In this document: piece by piece, positions 48,355 through 58,600 of the stretch | How the letters are laid out: every line of letters begins with the position of its first letter | Numbering within the stretch: position 1 is the stretch's first letter | Assembly: GCF_913773635.1 (NCBI RefSeq) | Contig: NZ_CAJYGQ010000011.1 | Coordinates: forward strand, 186,001-250,000 | DNA: 64,000 nucleotides | Source of the DNA: an uncultured Mucilaginibacter sp. | GTDB taxonomy: Bacteria > Bacteroidota > Bacteroidia > Sphingobacteriales > Sphingobacteriaceae | Reading direction: 5' to 3' | Position numbers and translations under genes: made by a program | The notes under the pieces: model-generated | Databases searched by the model: none | Told to the model about the DNA's origin: nothing | Seen by the model: the letters and a program-made list of their open reading frames with translations, nothing else

Positions 48355-50802
48355 ATGAAGTATGTGATGATGTATGGCCTTTTGCTGTGCGGTTTTGCTG
48401 CCTTTGCGCAAAAGGCTGTACCCACCCCGGCAAAAACCGATACAGTGAAAAAGCCAGTTGCTGTGCAGCCGTACAGTAAGATAGTGCCGGCAAGTGCCCG
48501 CAAGCAACATGGTGTATTTACCGTGGTTTATAATGATAACAAGTATTATTTTGAAATACCCGACTCGTTGTTTAATCGCTACTTTTTGGTTGTAACCCGT
48601 TATGCAGGCACCCCATCGGGCAATGTAAGCATGGGCGGCGAGGCCACTAACGAGCAAACGATTTACTTTGAAAAAGCACCGGGCAATAAAGTATTCATGC
48701 GGGGTGTGGTTTACCGTAATGATAGTGCAGATAGTACACAGGCTATTTACAAATCGTTAAAGGTATCAAACGTAAACCCAATAGCAGCTGCGTTTGATAT
48801 CAAGGCAGTTAATACTGCTGATAAACGCACGGTGATTGACGTAACCGATTTGTTTAAAAAAGATAATCCGGTAATGAGTATCAGTACCAGAGATAAAGGT
48901 ATATCTAAAGCGGGCAGTATTGCTGACGACCGTTCGTTTATTGAAAAGATCGCTGCTTATCCACTAAATATTGAGGTTCGAACTACCAAAACTTACACAT
49001 CAACATCATCATCACTTTATGCTGCGCAGGTAGCGGGAGCCATTACTTATAGCTTTAACGTATCAATGGTGTTGTTGCCTAAAGTGCCTATGAAAAAGCG
49101 CTTTTTTGATGAGCGTGTAGGTTACTTTGCTAATCGCTTTACCCTGTTTAACGAAAACAGCCAGCGCACCCAAACGCAGGATTATATCCAGCGTTACCGT
49201 TTGGAACCTAAACCCGAAGATGTAGATAAATACAACAAAGGGATTTTGGTAGAGCCTCAAAAGCCTATTGTATATTACATTGATCCGGCTACGCCAAAAA
49301 AATGGCGTCCATACCTTATTGCCGGTGTAAATGATTGGCAAAAGGCCTTTGAAAAAGCAGGCTTCAAAAATGCCATTATGGCTAAAGAATGGCCTCAAGG
49401 TGATAGCACTATGAGTTTGGAGGATGCCCGTTTTTCGGTAATCAGGTATATGGCATCAGAAACACCTAATGCATACGGTCCGCGTATAAGTGACCCGCGC
49501 AGCGGCGAAATTATGGAGAGCCACGTGGTTTGGTATCACAATGTAATGAAACTGGTGCACAACTGGTATATGATACAGGCAGGAGCTATTGATCCGCGTG
49601 CCCGTAAAATGGAGTTTGATGATGAACTAATGGGTGAGCTGATCCGTTTTGTGTCATCGCATGAAATTGGTCACACCATAGGCCTGAGGCACAACATGGG
49701 CGCTAGCAGCCAAACCCCGGTTGAAAAGCTGCGCGACAAAAAATGGGTGGAAGCCAATGGCCATACCGTATCAATTATGGATTATGCGCGCTTTAACTAT
49801 GTTGCACAGCCTGAAGATCACATTAGCAAAGCAGGTATATATCCGCGCATCGGTGCTTATGATAAGTGGGCCATTCAGTGGGGCTATAAAGTTTTTCCGG
49901 GTAATCAAAACGAGGAGCAGGAACATAAGTTGCTAAACAAGCTGGCGGTTGACAGTTTAGGACGTAACCCGCGCCTGTGGTTTGGCGGCGAAGGAAAAAA
50001 TGAAGATCCGCGCAGCCAGGCCGAAGACTTGAGTGATAACGTAATGCGCGCTAACGAATACGGCATAAAAAACCTGAAAAGAGTAGTAGCCATGCTGCCG
50101 CAATGGACGCGTGAAGAAGGCGACCAGTATGATAATTTAAAAGAGCTGCATAAATCTGCAGTTGGTCAGTTTTCACGATACCTCGATCATGTGGCTAAAA
50201 ACATAGTTGGCAGGTACATCACCTCTAAAAGTGTGGAACAAAGCGGCCCGGTTTACACCTCAATACCTAAGCAACGTACTAAGGACGCCATAAGGTTTAT
50301 AGGCCGTAATGTATTTGAGGCACCGTTGTGGTTATACCCTGATAACATTACCGATAAACTGGGCACCAAAGTAACCGATGATATCCTTGACCAGCAAAGC
50401 AGGTTTATTAACACGCTTATAGCGCCAACATACTTATACAATATGCACAATATGGAGCTTACCACGCGTAAAAATTATCCGGTAGCAGAGTACCTGAATG
50501 ATATTAAGCGTGAGGTGTGGAAGCCATTTGGCAAAAATGAACTGGCCAACAGCATGAGGCGTAGTTTACAGCGCTCATATGTAGAGAAGCTGCAGTTTAT
50601 CATTAACCCTAAACAGGTTAAAGAGGGCTGGATAAAATCAAACGCCCAGCGCGATGATACCCGCCTCATTGTAATTGAGCATACTAAGCGTTTGCGTGCC
50701 GAAGTACGCACTATGGCTGCACAAAGTCCTAAATACGCAGCCCATTACAATGATATTGTGCACGAGATAAACAAGATACTTCACGAACAAAGTAAACTTT
50801 AA
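48355..50802 (+). CDS. Zinc-dependent metalloprotease (DUF5117/DUF4953-type, metzincin motif)
   Basis: 815 aa; HEIGHTIGLRHNMGASS (HExxHxxGxxH), SIMDYARFNYVAQPED (Met-turn-like). Confidence 0.92.
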   Translation: MKYVMMYGLLLCGFAAFAQKAVPTPAKTDTVKKPVAVQPYSKIVPASARKQHGVFTVVYNDNKYYFEIPDSLFNRYFLVVTRYAGTPSGNVSMGGEATNEQTIYFEKAPGNKVFMRGVVYRNDSADSTQAIYKSLKVSNVNPIAAAFDIKAVNTADKRTVIDVTDLFKKDNPVMSISTRDKGISKAGSIADDRSFIEKIAAYPLNIEVRTTKTYTSTSSSLYAAQVAGAITYSFNVSMVLLPKVPMKKRFFDERVGYFANRFTLFNENSQRTQTQDYIQRYRLEPKPEDVDKYNKGILVEPQKPIVYYIDPATPKKWRPYLIAGVNDWQKAFEKAGFKNAIMAKEWPQGDSTMSLEDARFSVIRYMASETPNAYGPRISDPRSGEIMESHVVWYHNVMKLVHNWYMIQAGAIDPRARKMEFDDELMGELIRFVSSHEIGHTIGLRHNMGASSQTPVEKLRDKKWVEANGHTVSIMDYARFNYVAQPEDHISKAGIYPRIGAYDKWAIQWGYKVFPGNQNEEQEHKLLNKLAVDSLGRNPRLWFGGEGKNEDPRSQAEDLSDNVMRANEYGIKNLKRVVAMLPQWTREEGDQYDNLKELHKSAVGQFSRYLDHVAKNIVGRYITSKSVEQSGPVYTSIPKQRTKDAIRFIGRNVFEAPLWLYPDNITDKLGTKVTDDILDQQSRFINTLIAPTYLYNMHNMELTTRKNYPVAEYLNDIKREVWKPFGKNELANSMRRSLQRSYVEKLQFIINPKQVKEGWIKSNAQRDDTRLIVIEHTKRLRAEVRTMAAQSPKYAAHYNDIVHEINKILHEQSKL

Positions 50803-50812
50803 ATAATACGCT

Positions 50813-51337
50813 ATGAAAATATTAAAAGTGTTAACCATCGCAATAATGGTATTGGCCGGCAAGGTTGCCTTTGCACAGCAAGACAGTACATTGGCCCAAC
50901 GCGACTCTGCAATTTCGCGCCGTAATGACACAGCCCTGCCAGCCTACCTGGCTGTGAAAGACGGGTTGGTTAAATCAGACTCGGTAGGTGTTGCTGCTGC
51001 TGCCCAAAAATTTGCCGATGAATTAATCAAAGTAAGGTTTCGCACACACGTACTGGAGAACTTAATGGCTTTGAAAAAATTGCGTACCGATATTATTGAC
51101 GAAGCCAAAGCCATAGCTGCTACAAAGAACATTAACGAGCAGCGCAAGCATTTTGCTAACGTATCAAAAGGGTTTTGGGAGCTGGCCGGTAAATACCGTT
51201 TTATCAAAGAAACCAAAATATACTATCAGCAATGCCCAATGACGGGCGTAACATGGGTGAGTAACAGCAAAGAAATTAAAAACCCATATTATCCAAAAAA
51301 CATGCTTACCTGCGGCGAGGTAAAAGCACAACTGTAA
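50813..51337 (+). CDS. DUF3347-like secreted protein
   Basis: 174 aa; signal peptide; AYLAVKDGLVKSDSVGVAAAAQKFADELIKV; QQCPMTGVTWVSNSKEIKNPYYPKNMLTCGEV. Confidence 0.75.
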   Translation: MKILKVLTIAIMVLAGKVAFAQQDSTLAQRDSAISRRNDTALPAYLAVKDGLVKSDSVGVAAAAQKFADELIKVRFRTHVLENLMALKKLRTDIIDEAKAIAATKNINEQRKHFANVSKGFWELAGKYRFIKETKIYYQQCPMTGVTWVSNSKEIKNPYYPKNMLTCGEVKAQL

Positions 51338-51398
51338 AACATTTTAGCCGCTACCAATCTTCATTCGTTCTTTATTTTTGAGTTAGTTATATAGTTAT

Positions 51399-51430
51399 CA
51401 AGGCATCTTGTTGAAGAGGATGCCTTGTTT
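51399..51430 (+). terminator. Intrinsic terminator-like hairpin
   Basis: CAAGGCATCttgttgaagagGATGCCTTGTTT. Confidence 0.7.
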
Positions 51431-51483
51431 ATTAAAAAAGACATTGAGTATACTATCAAAAGGCAGCAATCGTTAACTTTGTA

Positions 51484-51861
51484 ATGTTGGAAAGCAGGAA
51501 TATATATACGTTTATGCTGATAATAGCTAGCCTGGTATTTTTTTTAATGCCTGCGCAAACTCATGCCTGTTCTTCCACCAGCGCGCACAGCAAAAGCCAG
51601 TTATGCAAAATGAAGGCAGGTAAGCATGGTGCGCAAAGCAATTGCTGTAAAAGCAAGAAGCCGCATAGCAAGCAATGCGATGGCAAATGTAAAAGTTGCG
51701 TTTGCAGTAATGCTGTGGGTTCCCATCCAAGTTTGTTGGCCGGTACATCTCAAAGTAAAGTTCATCCATTTGCAAGCCTTAATAAGCAAGTATTTGGTTA
51801 TACGTCATTTTATTTCTCCTCGGGCTACATTTCTGTGTGGTTACCGCCCAAAATAAGCTGA
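51484..51861 (+). CDS. Cys/Lys-rich secreted small protein, putative metal-binding
   Basis: 125 aa; signal peptide (MLIIASLVFFLMPAQTHA) then eight cysteines in about 50 residues (CSS...LCKM...NCCK...QCDGKCKSCVC); C-terminal WLPPKIS. Confidence 0.65.
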   Translation: MLESRNIYTFMLIIASLVFFLMPAQTHACSSTSAHSKSQLCKMKAGKHGAQSNCCKSKKPHSKQCDGKCKSCVCSNAVGSHPSLLAGTSQSKVHPFASLNKQVFGYTSFYFSSGYISVWLPPKIS

Positions 51862-51948
51862 ATTTATGGCTTAACAGCCATAGGTGTGTCTTAATAGTAA
51901 GGAGCAACGCAGCTTCTTTATATTCTTATTCAGCTTTAAAATTCCAAA

Positions 51949-52791
51949 ATGAAATTAGTATTAAAATTGGTAGTGCTTGCTGTATTGCTGGCTACCCAAA
52001 CTATAAACGCGCAAATTAAAAATTCAAAAACCGTAAGCGTTAAAGTATATGGCAATTGTGAAATGTGTCAATCGGCTATTGAAAAAGCCGGGAGCCAGAG
52101 AAACGTTGCCACCGTAAACTGGAACAAGGATACCAAAATGGCTACGCTTAATTATGATAGCCAAAAAACCGGTACTGATGATATACTTAAGCGCATTGCC
52201 CTTGCAGGTTATGACAGTGAAACCTTTTTAGCGCCTGATGATGTTTATGCAAAACTGCCCGAATGCTGCCAGTATAACCGCGATTTAAAACCTGCTGCCG
52301 GCGAAAATAAACTTGCCGGTGAGGCATATGCAAATCATAATGCAGCTCAGCAAAAGGGGCAATTACAACTGCTGTTAGATAACTATTTTACTTTAAAAGA
52401 CGCTTTGGCAAATACTGATGCCGTTGCGGCTGCTCAAAAAGCCTCAGTAATGAGTGTTGCAGCAAAGACTGTGGATATGGGCAAACTTAATGCTAAGGAA
52501 CACAACGCGTGGATGAAAACAATGAAAGATATAGCTGCCGGTGCCGAGGCTATATCAGCTTCAAAAGATATAGCTAAGCAACGTTCGGCATTTATCACCC
52601 TCTCTGCCAATATTTATGAGCTGGCCAAGGCAACCGAAAACAACCAGGCACTATACTACCAGCATTGCCCTATGTTTAACAGTGGTAAAGGCGCTAACTG
52701 GTTAAGTAAAGAAGAGGAAATAAAAAACCCTTACTACGGTTCGCAAATGCTCAACTGTGGTTCGGTACAGGATACTATTGGCGGTAAATAA
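51949..52791 (+). CDS. Secreted HMA-like plus DUF3347-like protein, probable copper handling
   Basis: 280 aa; signal peptide; NCEMCQSAIEKAGSQRNVATVNWNKDTKMATLNYD (HMA-like CxxC); C-terminal YYQHCPMFNSGKGANWLSKEEEIKNPYYGSQMLNCG. Confidence 0.82.
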   Translation: MKLVLKLVVLAVLLATQTINAQIKNSKTVSVKVYGNCEMCQSAIEKAGSQRNVATVNWNKDTKMATLNYDSQKTGTDDILKRIALAGYDSETFLAPDDVYAKLPECCQYNRDLKPAAGENKLAGEAYANHNAAQQKGQLQLLLDNYFTLKDALANTDAVAAAQKASVMSVAAKTVDMGKLNAKEHNAWMKTMKDIAAGAEAISASKDIAKQRSAFITLSANIYELAKATENNQALYYQHCPMFNSGKGANWLSKEEEIKNPYYGSQMLNCGSVQDTIGGK

Positions 52792-52854
52792 GCCTTGCGT
52801 TCAGCAATAAGGTACATGGATGTAAAAAGGCATCCAACAGCAAAGCACTCAAAA

Positions 52855-55116
52855 ATGATCAGATATAAATTAGTAACTAAAGTGGTGTTACAGGCAGTTA
52901 TGCTGCTGGTAACACCATATGTATATGCTCAAAAGGTTGTACGTTATAACTTAACGGTAACCGACACTATGGTTAACTATGCAGGTAAGGCCAAACGGGC
53001 CATTGCAGTTAACGGGCAAATACCCATGCCCACCCTTACATTCACAGAAGGCGACACTGCCGAGATAGTGGTACATAACAAGCTTCAGGAAAATACATCA
53101 CTCCATTGGCATGGCATCTTTCTTCCAAACAAGGAGGATGGGGTGCCCTTTCTTACCCAGCACCCTATTAAGCCGGGTGCGGTTTATTCTTACCGGTTTC
53201 CTGTCATACAAAGTGGTACACACTGGTATCATTCACATTCGGGCTTGCAGGAGCAAATTGGCATGTACGGCAGCCTTATTTTAAAGAAACGTGCTGATGA
53301 TAAAACCTTTCGTAAAGGAATAGATGATTTACCCGCGGTGCCTTTAATTTTAAGCGAGTGGACAAACCTTAACCCTAATAACATTGACCGTATGCTGCAC
53401 AATGCTAACGATTGGGCTGCTATTAAAAAAGGTGCAACACAATCATACGCAGAAGCTATACGGGAAGGGAAACTTGGGGTTAAAGTGAAAAATGAATGGA
53501 AACGCATGACGGCCATGGATGTGAGTGATGTGTACTATGATAAAATACTTATTAACGGCAGCCATGCCACCGATTTGAAAAGTGTTGAAGGAAAGAACCT
53601 TAAGGCTGGCGATAAGGTGCGGCTGCGTATCTCAAACGGCGGGGCATCTTCATACTTCTGGCTGCGTTATGCAGGTGGAAAAATGACAGTTGTAGCCAGT
53701 GATGGTAACGATGTTGAGCCTGTTGAGGTTGACCGTTTAATTATTGCCGTATCTGAAACTTATGATGTTGTAGTAACCATACCGCAGCAAGGGCTGGCTT
53801 ACGAATTTTTAGCCACCACAGAAGATCGTACCCAATCGGCCAGTTACTACGTTGGCAACGGTATCAGGCAGCTTATTTCACCGCTTCCGCGCCTTAAATA
53901 TTTTGAGGGCATGAAGATGATGAACGACATGATGAAAATGAACGGCGACCTTGATGATATGGGCATGAACATGAGCCTAAATAAAATGGACATGAACGTG
54001 GTAATGTACCCGGAGATAACCGGAGAGGCAGGTAAAAAACAAGCCCATAAAGGTATGGATATGGACAAAGATCCAAACCGTTACAATGCCAATGCACTTG
54101 CCAGTATTATTACGCTTAATTATGCCATGCTCAAATCGCCGGTCAAAACCACGCTGCCGCCTAATGCCGCTATCAGAAATTTAAAGTTTACCCTAACCGG
54201 AAACATGAACCGTTATGTGTGGAGCATGGACAACAGGGTACTATCTGAAAGTGATAAAATTCCGGTTAAAAAGGGTGAGGTACTGCGTATAACGTTGTAT
54301 AATAACTCGATGATGCGCCATCCTATGCATTTGCACGGGTTTGATTTCAGACTTTTGAACGGTAAAGGTGATAAAGCACCGCTTAAGAATGTTGTAGACA
54401 TAATGCCAATGGAAACCGACACCATTGAGTTTGCTGCCAATACCGAGGGCGACTGGTTTTTTCATTGCCATATTTTATATCACATGATGGCCGGAATGGA
54501 CCGTGTTTTTGCGGTAGGCGACTATAAAAATCCATATCTTACCGATAAAGCCGAGGCGTATAAAATGCTGCAAAAGGAAAGTAACATGGCTCATTTTATG
54601 GCACAAAATGATTTTGCTACCAACGGTAATGACGGTGAGGCTATGTTTCAAAACACGCGTTGGTCGGTAGGTACGGAGTGGCGCCTGGGTTATAATGACA
54701 TGCATGGTTATGAGGTGGAAACACATGTAGGGCGCTATATTGGCAAAATGCAATGGCTTATGCCATTTATAGGGTTTGATTGGAGGTACCGCCGTATGGG
54801 TATGGACGAGCATGAAAGTAACATATTTGGGCAAACCAACACAAAGGATAACCGCAGCGCTTTCAGCGTTGGTGTGATGTATACCTTGCCAATGCTAATC
54901 AATTTCCAATCTGAAATTTACCATGACGGCATAGTACGCTTGTCACTGATGCGTGAAGACATTCCGGTTTCAAAAAGATTACGTGCTGGCTTTATGCTTA
55001 ACACCGATCGTGAATACATGGCCGATTTACGTTATGTAGTAAATAAAAACGTGGGCGTACGTACGCACTATGATAGTGATATGGGCTGGGGAATTGGCTT
55101 GTCGCTTAATTATTAG
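52855..55116 (+). CDS. Multicopper oxidase (CopA-like) with C-terminal beta-barrel-like (CopB-like) extension
   Basis: Copper-site motifs LHWHGIFLPN, HWYHSHSG, HPMHLHGFDFRLL, FHCHILYHMMAGM; Met-rich insert MKMMNDMMKMNGDLDDMGMNMSLNKMDMN; C-terminal amphipathic beta-strand region. ORF track start is 52795. Confidence 0.9.
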   Translation: MIRYKLVTKVVLQAVMLLVTPYVYAQKVVRYNLTVTDTMVNYAGKAKRAIAVNGQIPMPTLTFTEGDTAEIVVHNKLQENTSLHWHGIFLPNKEDGVPFLTQHPIKPGAVYSYRFPVIQSGTHWYHSHSGLQEQIGMYGSLILKKRADDKTFRKGIDDLPAVPLILSEWTNLNPNNIDRMLHNANDWAAIKKGATQSYAEAIREGKLGVKVKNEWKRMTAMDVSDVYYDKILINGSHATDLKSVEGKNLKAGDKVRLRISNGGASSYFWLRYAGGKMTVVASDGNDVEPVEVDRLIIAVSETYDVVVTIPQQGLAYEFLATTEDRTQSASYYVGNGIRQLISPLPRLKYFEGMKMMNDMMKMNGDLDDMGMNMSLNKMDMNVVMYPEITGEAGKKQAHKGMDMDKDPNRYNANALASIITLNYAMLKSPVKTTLPPNAAIRNLKFTLTGNMNRYVWSMDNRVLSESDKIPVKKGEVLRITLYNNSMMRHPMHLHGFDFRLLNGKGDKAPLKNVVDIMPMETDTIEFAANTEGDWFFHCHILYHMMAGMDRVFAVGDYKNPYLTDKAEAYKMLQKESNMAHFMAQNDFATNGNDGEAMFQNTRWSVGTEWRLGYNDMHGYEVETHVGRYIGKMQWLMPFIGFDWRYRRMGMDEHESNIFGQTNTKDNRSAFSVGVMYTLPMLINFQSEIYHDGIVRLSLMREDIPVSKRLRAGFMLNTDREYMADLRYVVNKNVGVRTHYDSDMGWGIGLSLNY

Positions 55117-55158
55117 TATTTATAAACTGATGCATTTTTAGTATTGCATTGTTCTGTT

Positions 55159-55204
55159 AAACGCCATATATATGCTTTTAAGTGCTATATATGGCGTTTT
55201 TTAT
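55159..55204 (+). terminator. Intrinsic terminator after the multicopper oxidase
   Basis: AAACGCCATATATATGcttttaaGTGCTATATATGGCGTTTTTT. Confidence 0.75.
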
Positions 55205-55564
55205 TTCCATAACTACCTTTAAAATAAAATCATATCACTTTGTGTAAAAAAATAAACTTAAACTTATATTTGCACTTTAAAGTTAAACGGTGAAAGTTGC
55301 TGTATTACAAGGTTAAACATCAGTTTTAATTTCATTTTAACGTATTAAACTATATATACCGGCTTTAGATTAACCTCCTTTAGCCACCGTCTATCCCTAC
55401 CTGAAATGAATAAAGTTGTGCGGCAGTAATGCTGCATAAACTTAGGCAGCCCTCTGTTTAAGAGATGTCTTACAGCTGTTTACGTGCTGATGCACGTAGC
55501 TTGGAACTGTATGAAACAAACTGAAATATTATTTCGTAAAGATTAATATTTCTAATTGGTTTTC

Positions 55565-55636
55565 ATATTGCTTTCGCAGCTTGTGTGGCTAATAAACGTG
55601 GGCAAAGTTAGTTTGGGTTTGATGTAGTTTTTATAC
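55565..55636 (+). other. 3' part of a long AT-rich 5' leader/intergenic region before the MBG gene
   Basis: About 520 bp separates the 55116 stop from the 55637 start; a TAnnTTTG box (TATATTTG, 55265-55272) lies about 365 bp upstream of the ATG. Confidence 0.3.
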
Positions 55637-58600
55637 ATGGGAAAAACGTTTATAAAAAGGTTACTGATTTTTTTAAGGCTATTTATCGGGGTGTTATTAT
55701 TGTTGCGGACGAGCATATTGTTTGCATATGTACCTGCAAAAACAGTTGTACATAACCGGGGTAGCCGGCTGGCAATTGACCAAACAATTACGTTTAATAA
55801 CATTGCTCCAAAAGTTTATACCGATGCCGACTTTTCGCCGGGCGCCACTGCAAGCTCGCAGCTCCCGGTTACCTACATAAGCAGCGACCCTACTGTAGCA
55901 AGAGTAGTAAATAACGGTACCACAATACGTATTGTTGGTGCAGGTGAAACAGTTATTACTGCCGAGCAACCCGGCAATGCTGAATATAACAGGGCAATCC
56001 GCGTAAGCAAAAGTCTTGTTGTTAATAAAGCCGATTTGACTGTTACCGCAGTGAGTCAAACCCGCTTGTATGGTACAGGTAATGCTGCACTTAAGTTTAC
56101 CTATACTGGTTTACGTACCAGCGAAACTGCTTTATCACCGCAACCAACTATTTCCACAACCGCAAGGATCGAGTCGCCGGTTGGTGTTTATCCAATAACG
56201 ATAAGGGCAGCAACCACTAAAAATTACAATATCACCGTTGTTAACGGAACCATCACAATAAATCCGGCTACACTTACCATACGGGCCGACAATAAAACGA
56301 AATCATATGGTGCCAATATTCCTGCGCTAACAGTTACTTACGCAGGGTTTAAAAATAACGATAACGTAACCAAGCTTACTACACGCCCGGTTATTACCAC
56401 TACAGCTGTGCGTTCAAGCGAGCCCGGCATATATCCTATCACTGTTAGCGGGGCATCAAGTAATAACTATAATATCAATTATGTTGATGGTACGCTAACC
56501 GTGGGGCGGGCAATCTTAACGGTAACCGTTACTGCAAAAACAAAAACCTATGGCGCTAATCTGCCTGCACTTACTTATACTATTACAGGTTTTGCACAGG
56601 GACAAACAGCTGCCGTACTTACCAGCCCGGTTGTTATAAATACTACTGCGCAGAAAGAATCACCTGTTGGTGTTTACCCTATTACAGCCTCGGGGGCAGC
56701 TGCCGAAAATTATGATTTTAAATATGTACAAAGTAATTTAAGGGTAACTAAGGCTAATTTGGCTATAAGAGCCGAAAATAAAACAAGAACTTATGGCAGC
56801 CAGAACCCTGAATTAACTGTAGCCTATTCGGGCTTTGTATTGGGCGAAACGGCCAGTGTTCTTACCTCCCAACCCATTATAACCACCACCGCCGATTTGG
56901 CTTCAAAAGCCGGTAACTATCCTATAAGAGTTACCGGAGCTGCTGCCGAAAGCTATAATATAACCTATACCAATGCCGTGCTTACGGTAAGCAAGGCTCC
57001 GCTACGCATAGTAGCAGTTGCAGAAACACGTACTTACGGGAGTGAGAATCCTACGTTCTCGGTTACCTATACCGGTTTTGTGAATGGCGAAAACGAAACC
57101 GTGTTAACACAGCTTCCAACTATTAAAACTACGGCAACAGCAAAATCGCCTGTTGGGCGTTATTCAATAACGCCTTCGGGTGCAACATCCGTAAACTATG
57201 CCATAACGCATTCCAGCGCTCCACTTATTATTACAAAGGCAACACTTACTATAAAAGCAAATGATGTAACCCGCTTATACGGCGCCACAACCCCTGCTTT
57301 TACAATTACTTACACAGGTTTTGTAAACAGCGAAGCCCAGGGAGTGCTGGCCAGGAGGCCGTCGCTTACCTCGCCCGGCACGGCAACCTCACCGGCGGGA
57401 ACTTACACCATAACCCCTGCCGGTGCCATTGCAACTAATTATGATCTTGTTTACCAAACAGGTACGCTTACTATTGAAAAGCGTGTTTTAACGGTAACTG
57501 CTGCCAATAAGGCAAAAACATACGGTCAGCCTAACCCAACTTTAACGGCAACCTATACTGGGTTGGTTAATAATGAAAGGGCATCAGTGATCCTAACCGG
57601 CCGGCCTGTGTTTACTACAACGGCAACAACAGCATCAGTACCCGGAACCTATCCCATTGAAATTGATGGTGATTTAAGTGCCGATAACTACGAAATTAAG
57701 TTTGTAAACGGTACGCTCACCGTAAATAATGCGCTTCTTACAGTAACGGTTAACAATATAACCAAAACTTATGGGCAAGCTATTCCCAGGCTCCGGTACA
57801 TCATTACCGGTTACGTAAATGGCGATAATGAATCGGTTTTTGAAACGCTGCCACCTGTGCCGGTAACCACAGCTACTGCCGGATCTTCGGTGGGTAATTA
57901 CAGTATAACAACCGGCGGGGCTGCTGTACGTGAGGGATATTATGATATTAAATACGTTGCGGGCAGGCTAACTATAGTCAAAGCTCCGCTTAATGTAAGG
58001 GCTACTAATCAAACCAGTGTATATGGGCAGCCCCTGCCTGCATTTAATTACACCATATCAGGTTTTGTAAATAACGACAATCAGGAGACAGCCATTACAA
58101 AGCAACCTGTTATTACATCTGCAGCAACATCATCATCTCCGGTTGGAACCTATGCCCTTCAAGGTGCCGGAGCAACTGCTGATAACTATACTTTTAATTA
58201 CATAGCCGGCCGCTTAACCATTACTCCGGCTAATTTAACTATCAGGGTAAACGATACAACCCGCCGTTACGCACAGCCTAACCCGCAATTTACAGCGAGT
58301 TACGTGGGACTTGCAACGTTTGATACACCAGGGAGTTTGACCAGTTTGCCCGTTTTCAATACCACAGCAAGTGTAAATTCAGCGCCCGGTGCTTATACTG
58401 TTACTGCTAGCGGTGCGGCGTCACCTAATTATAATATAAGTTATGAGAACGGAACGCTTACTGTAGCCAAGCCTCAGTTAATTGTGAAGGCAGTTAACCA
58501 ATCAAGAAACTATGGGGAAGCCAACCCGGCTTTCACATTAAGCTACGCCGGCTTTGTAGGTAATGATAATGAATCTGTATTTACCGAATTGCCTAAAGCG

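Noticed and set aside
51527-51856. Multiple alternative ORFs on both strands over the Cys-rich gene
   Set aside because: The + strand ORF 51484-51861 has a signal peptide and metal-binding composition; the others lack signals and overlap it.
53847-54097. Minus-strand Ser/Met/Pro-rich ORFs in the multicopper oxidase
   Set aside because: Reverse complement of the Met/Asp-rich insert; compositional artefact.
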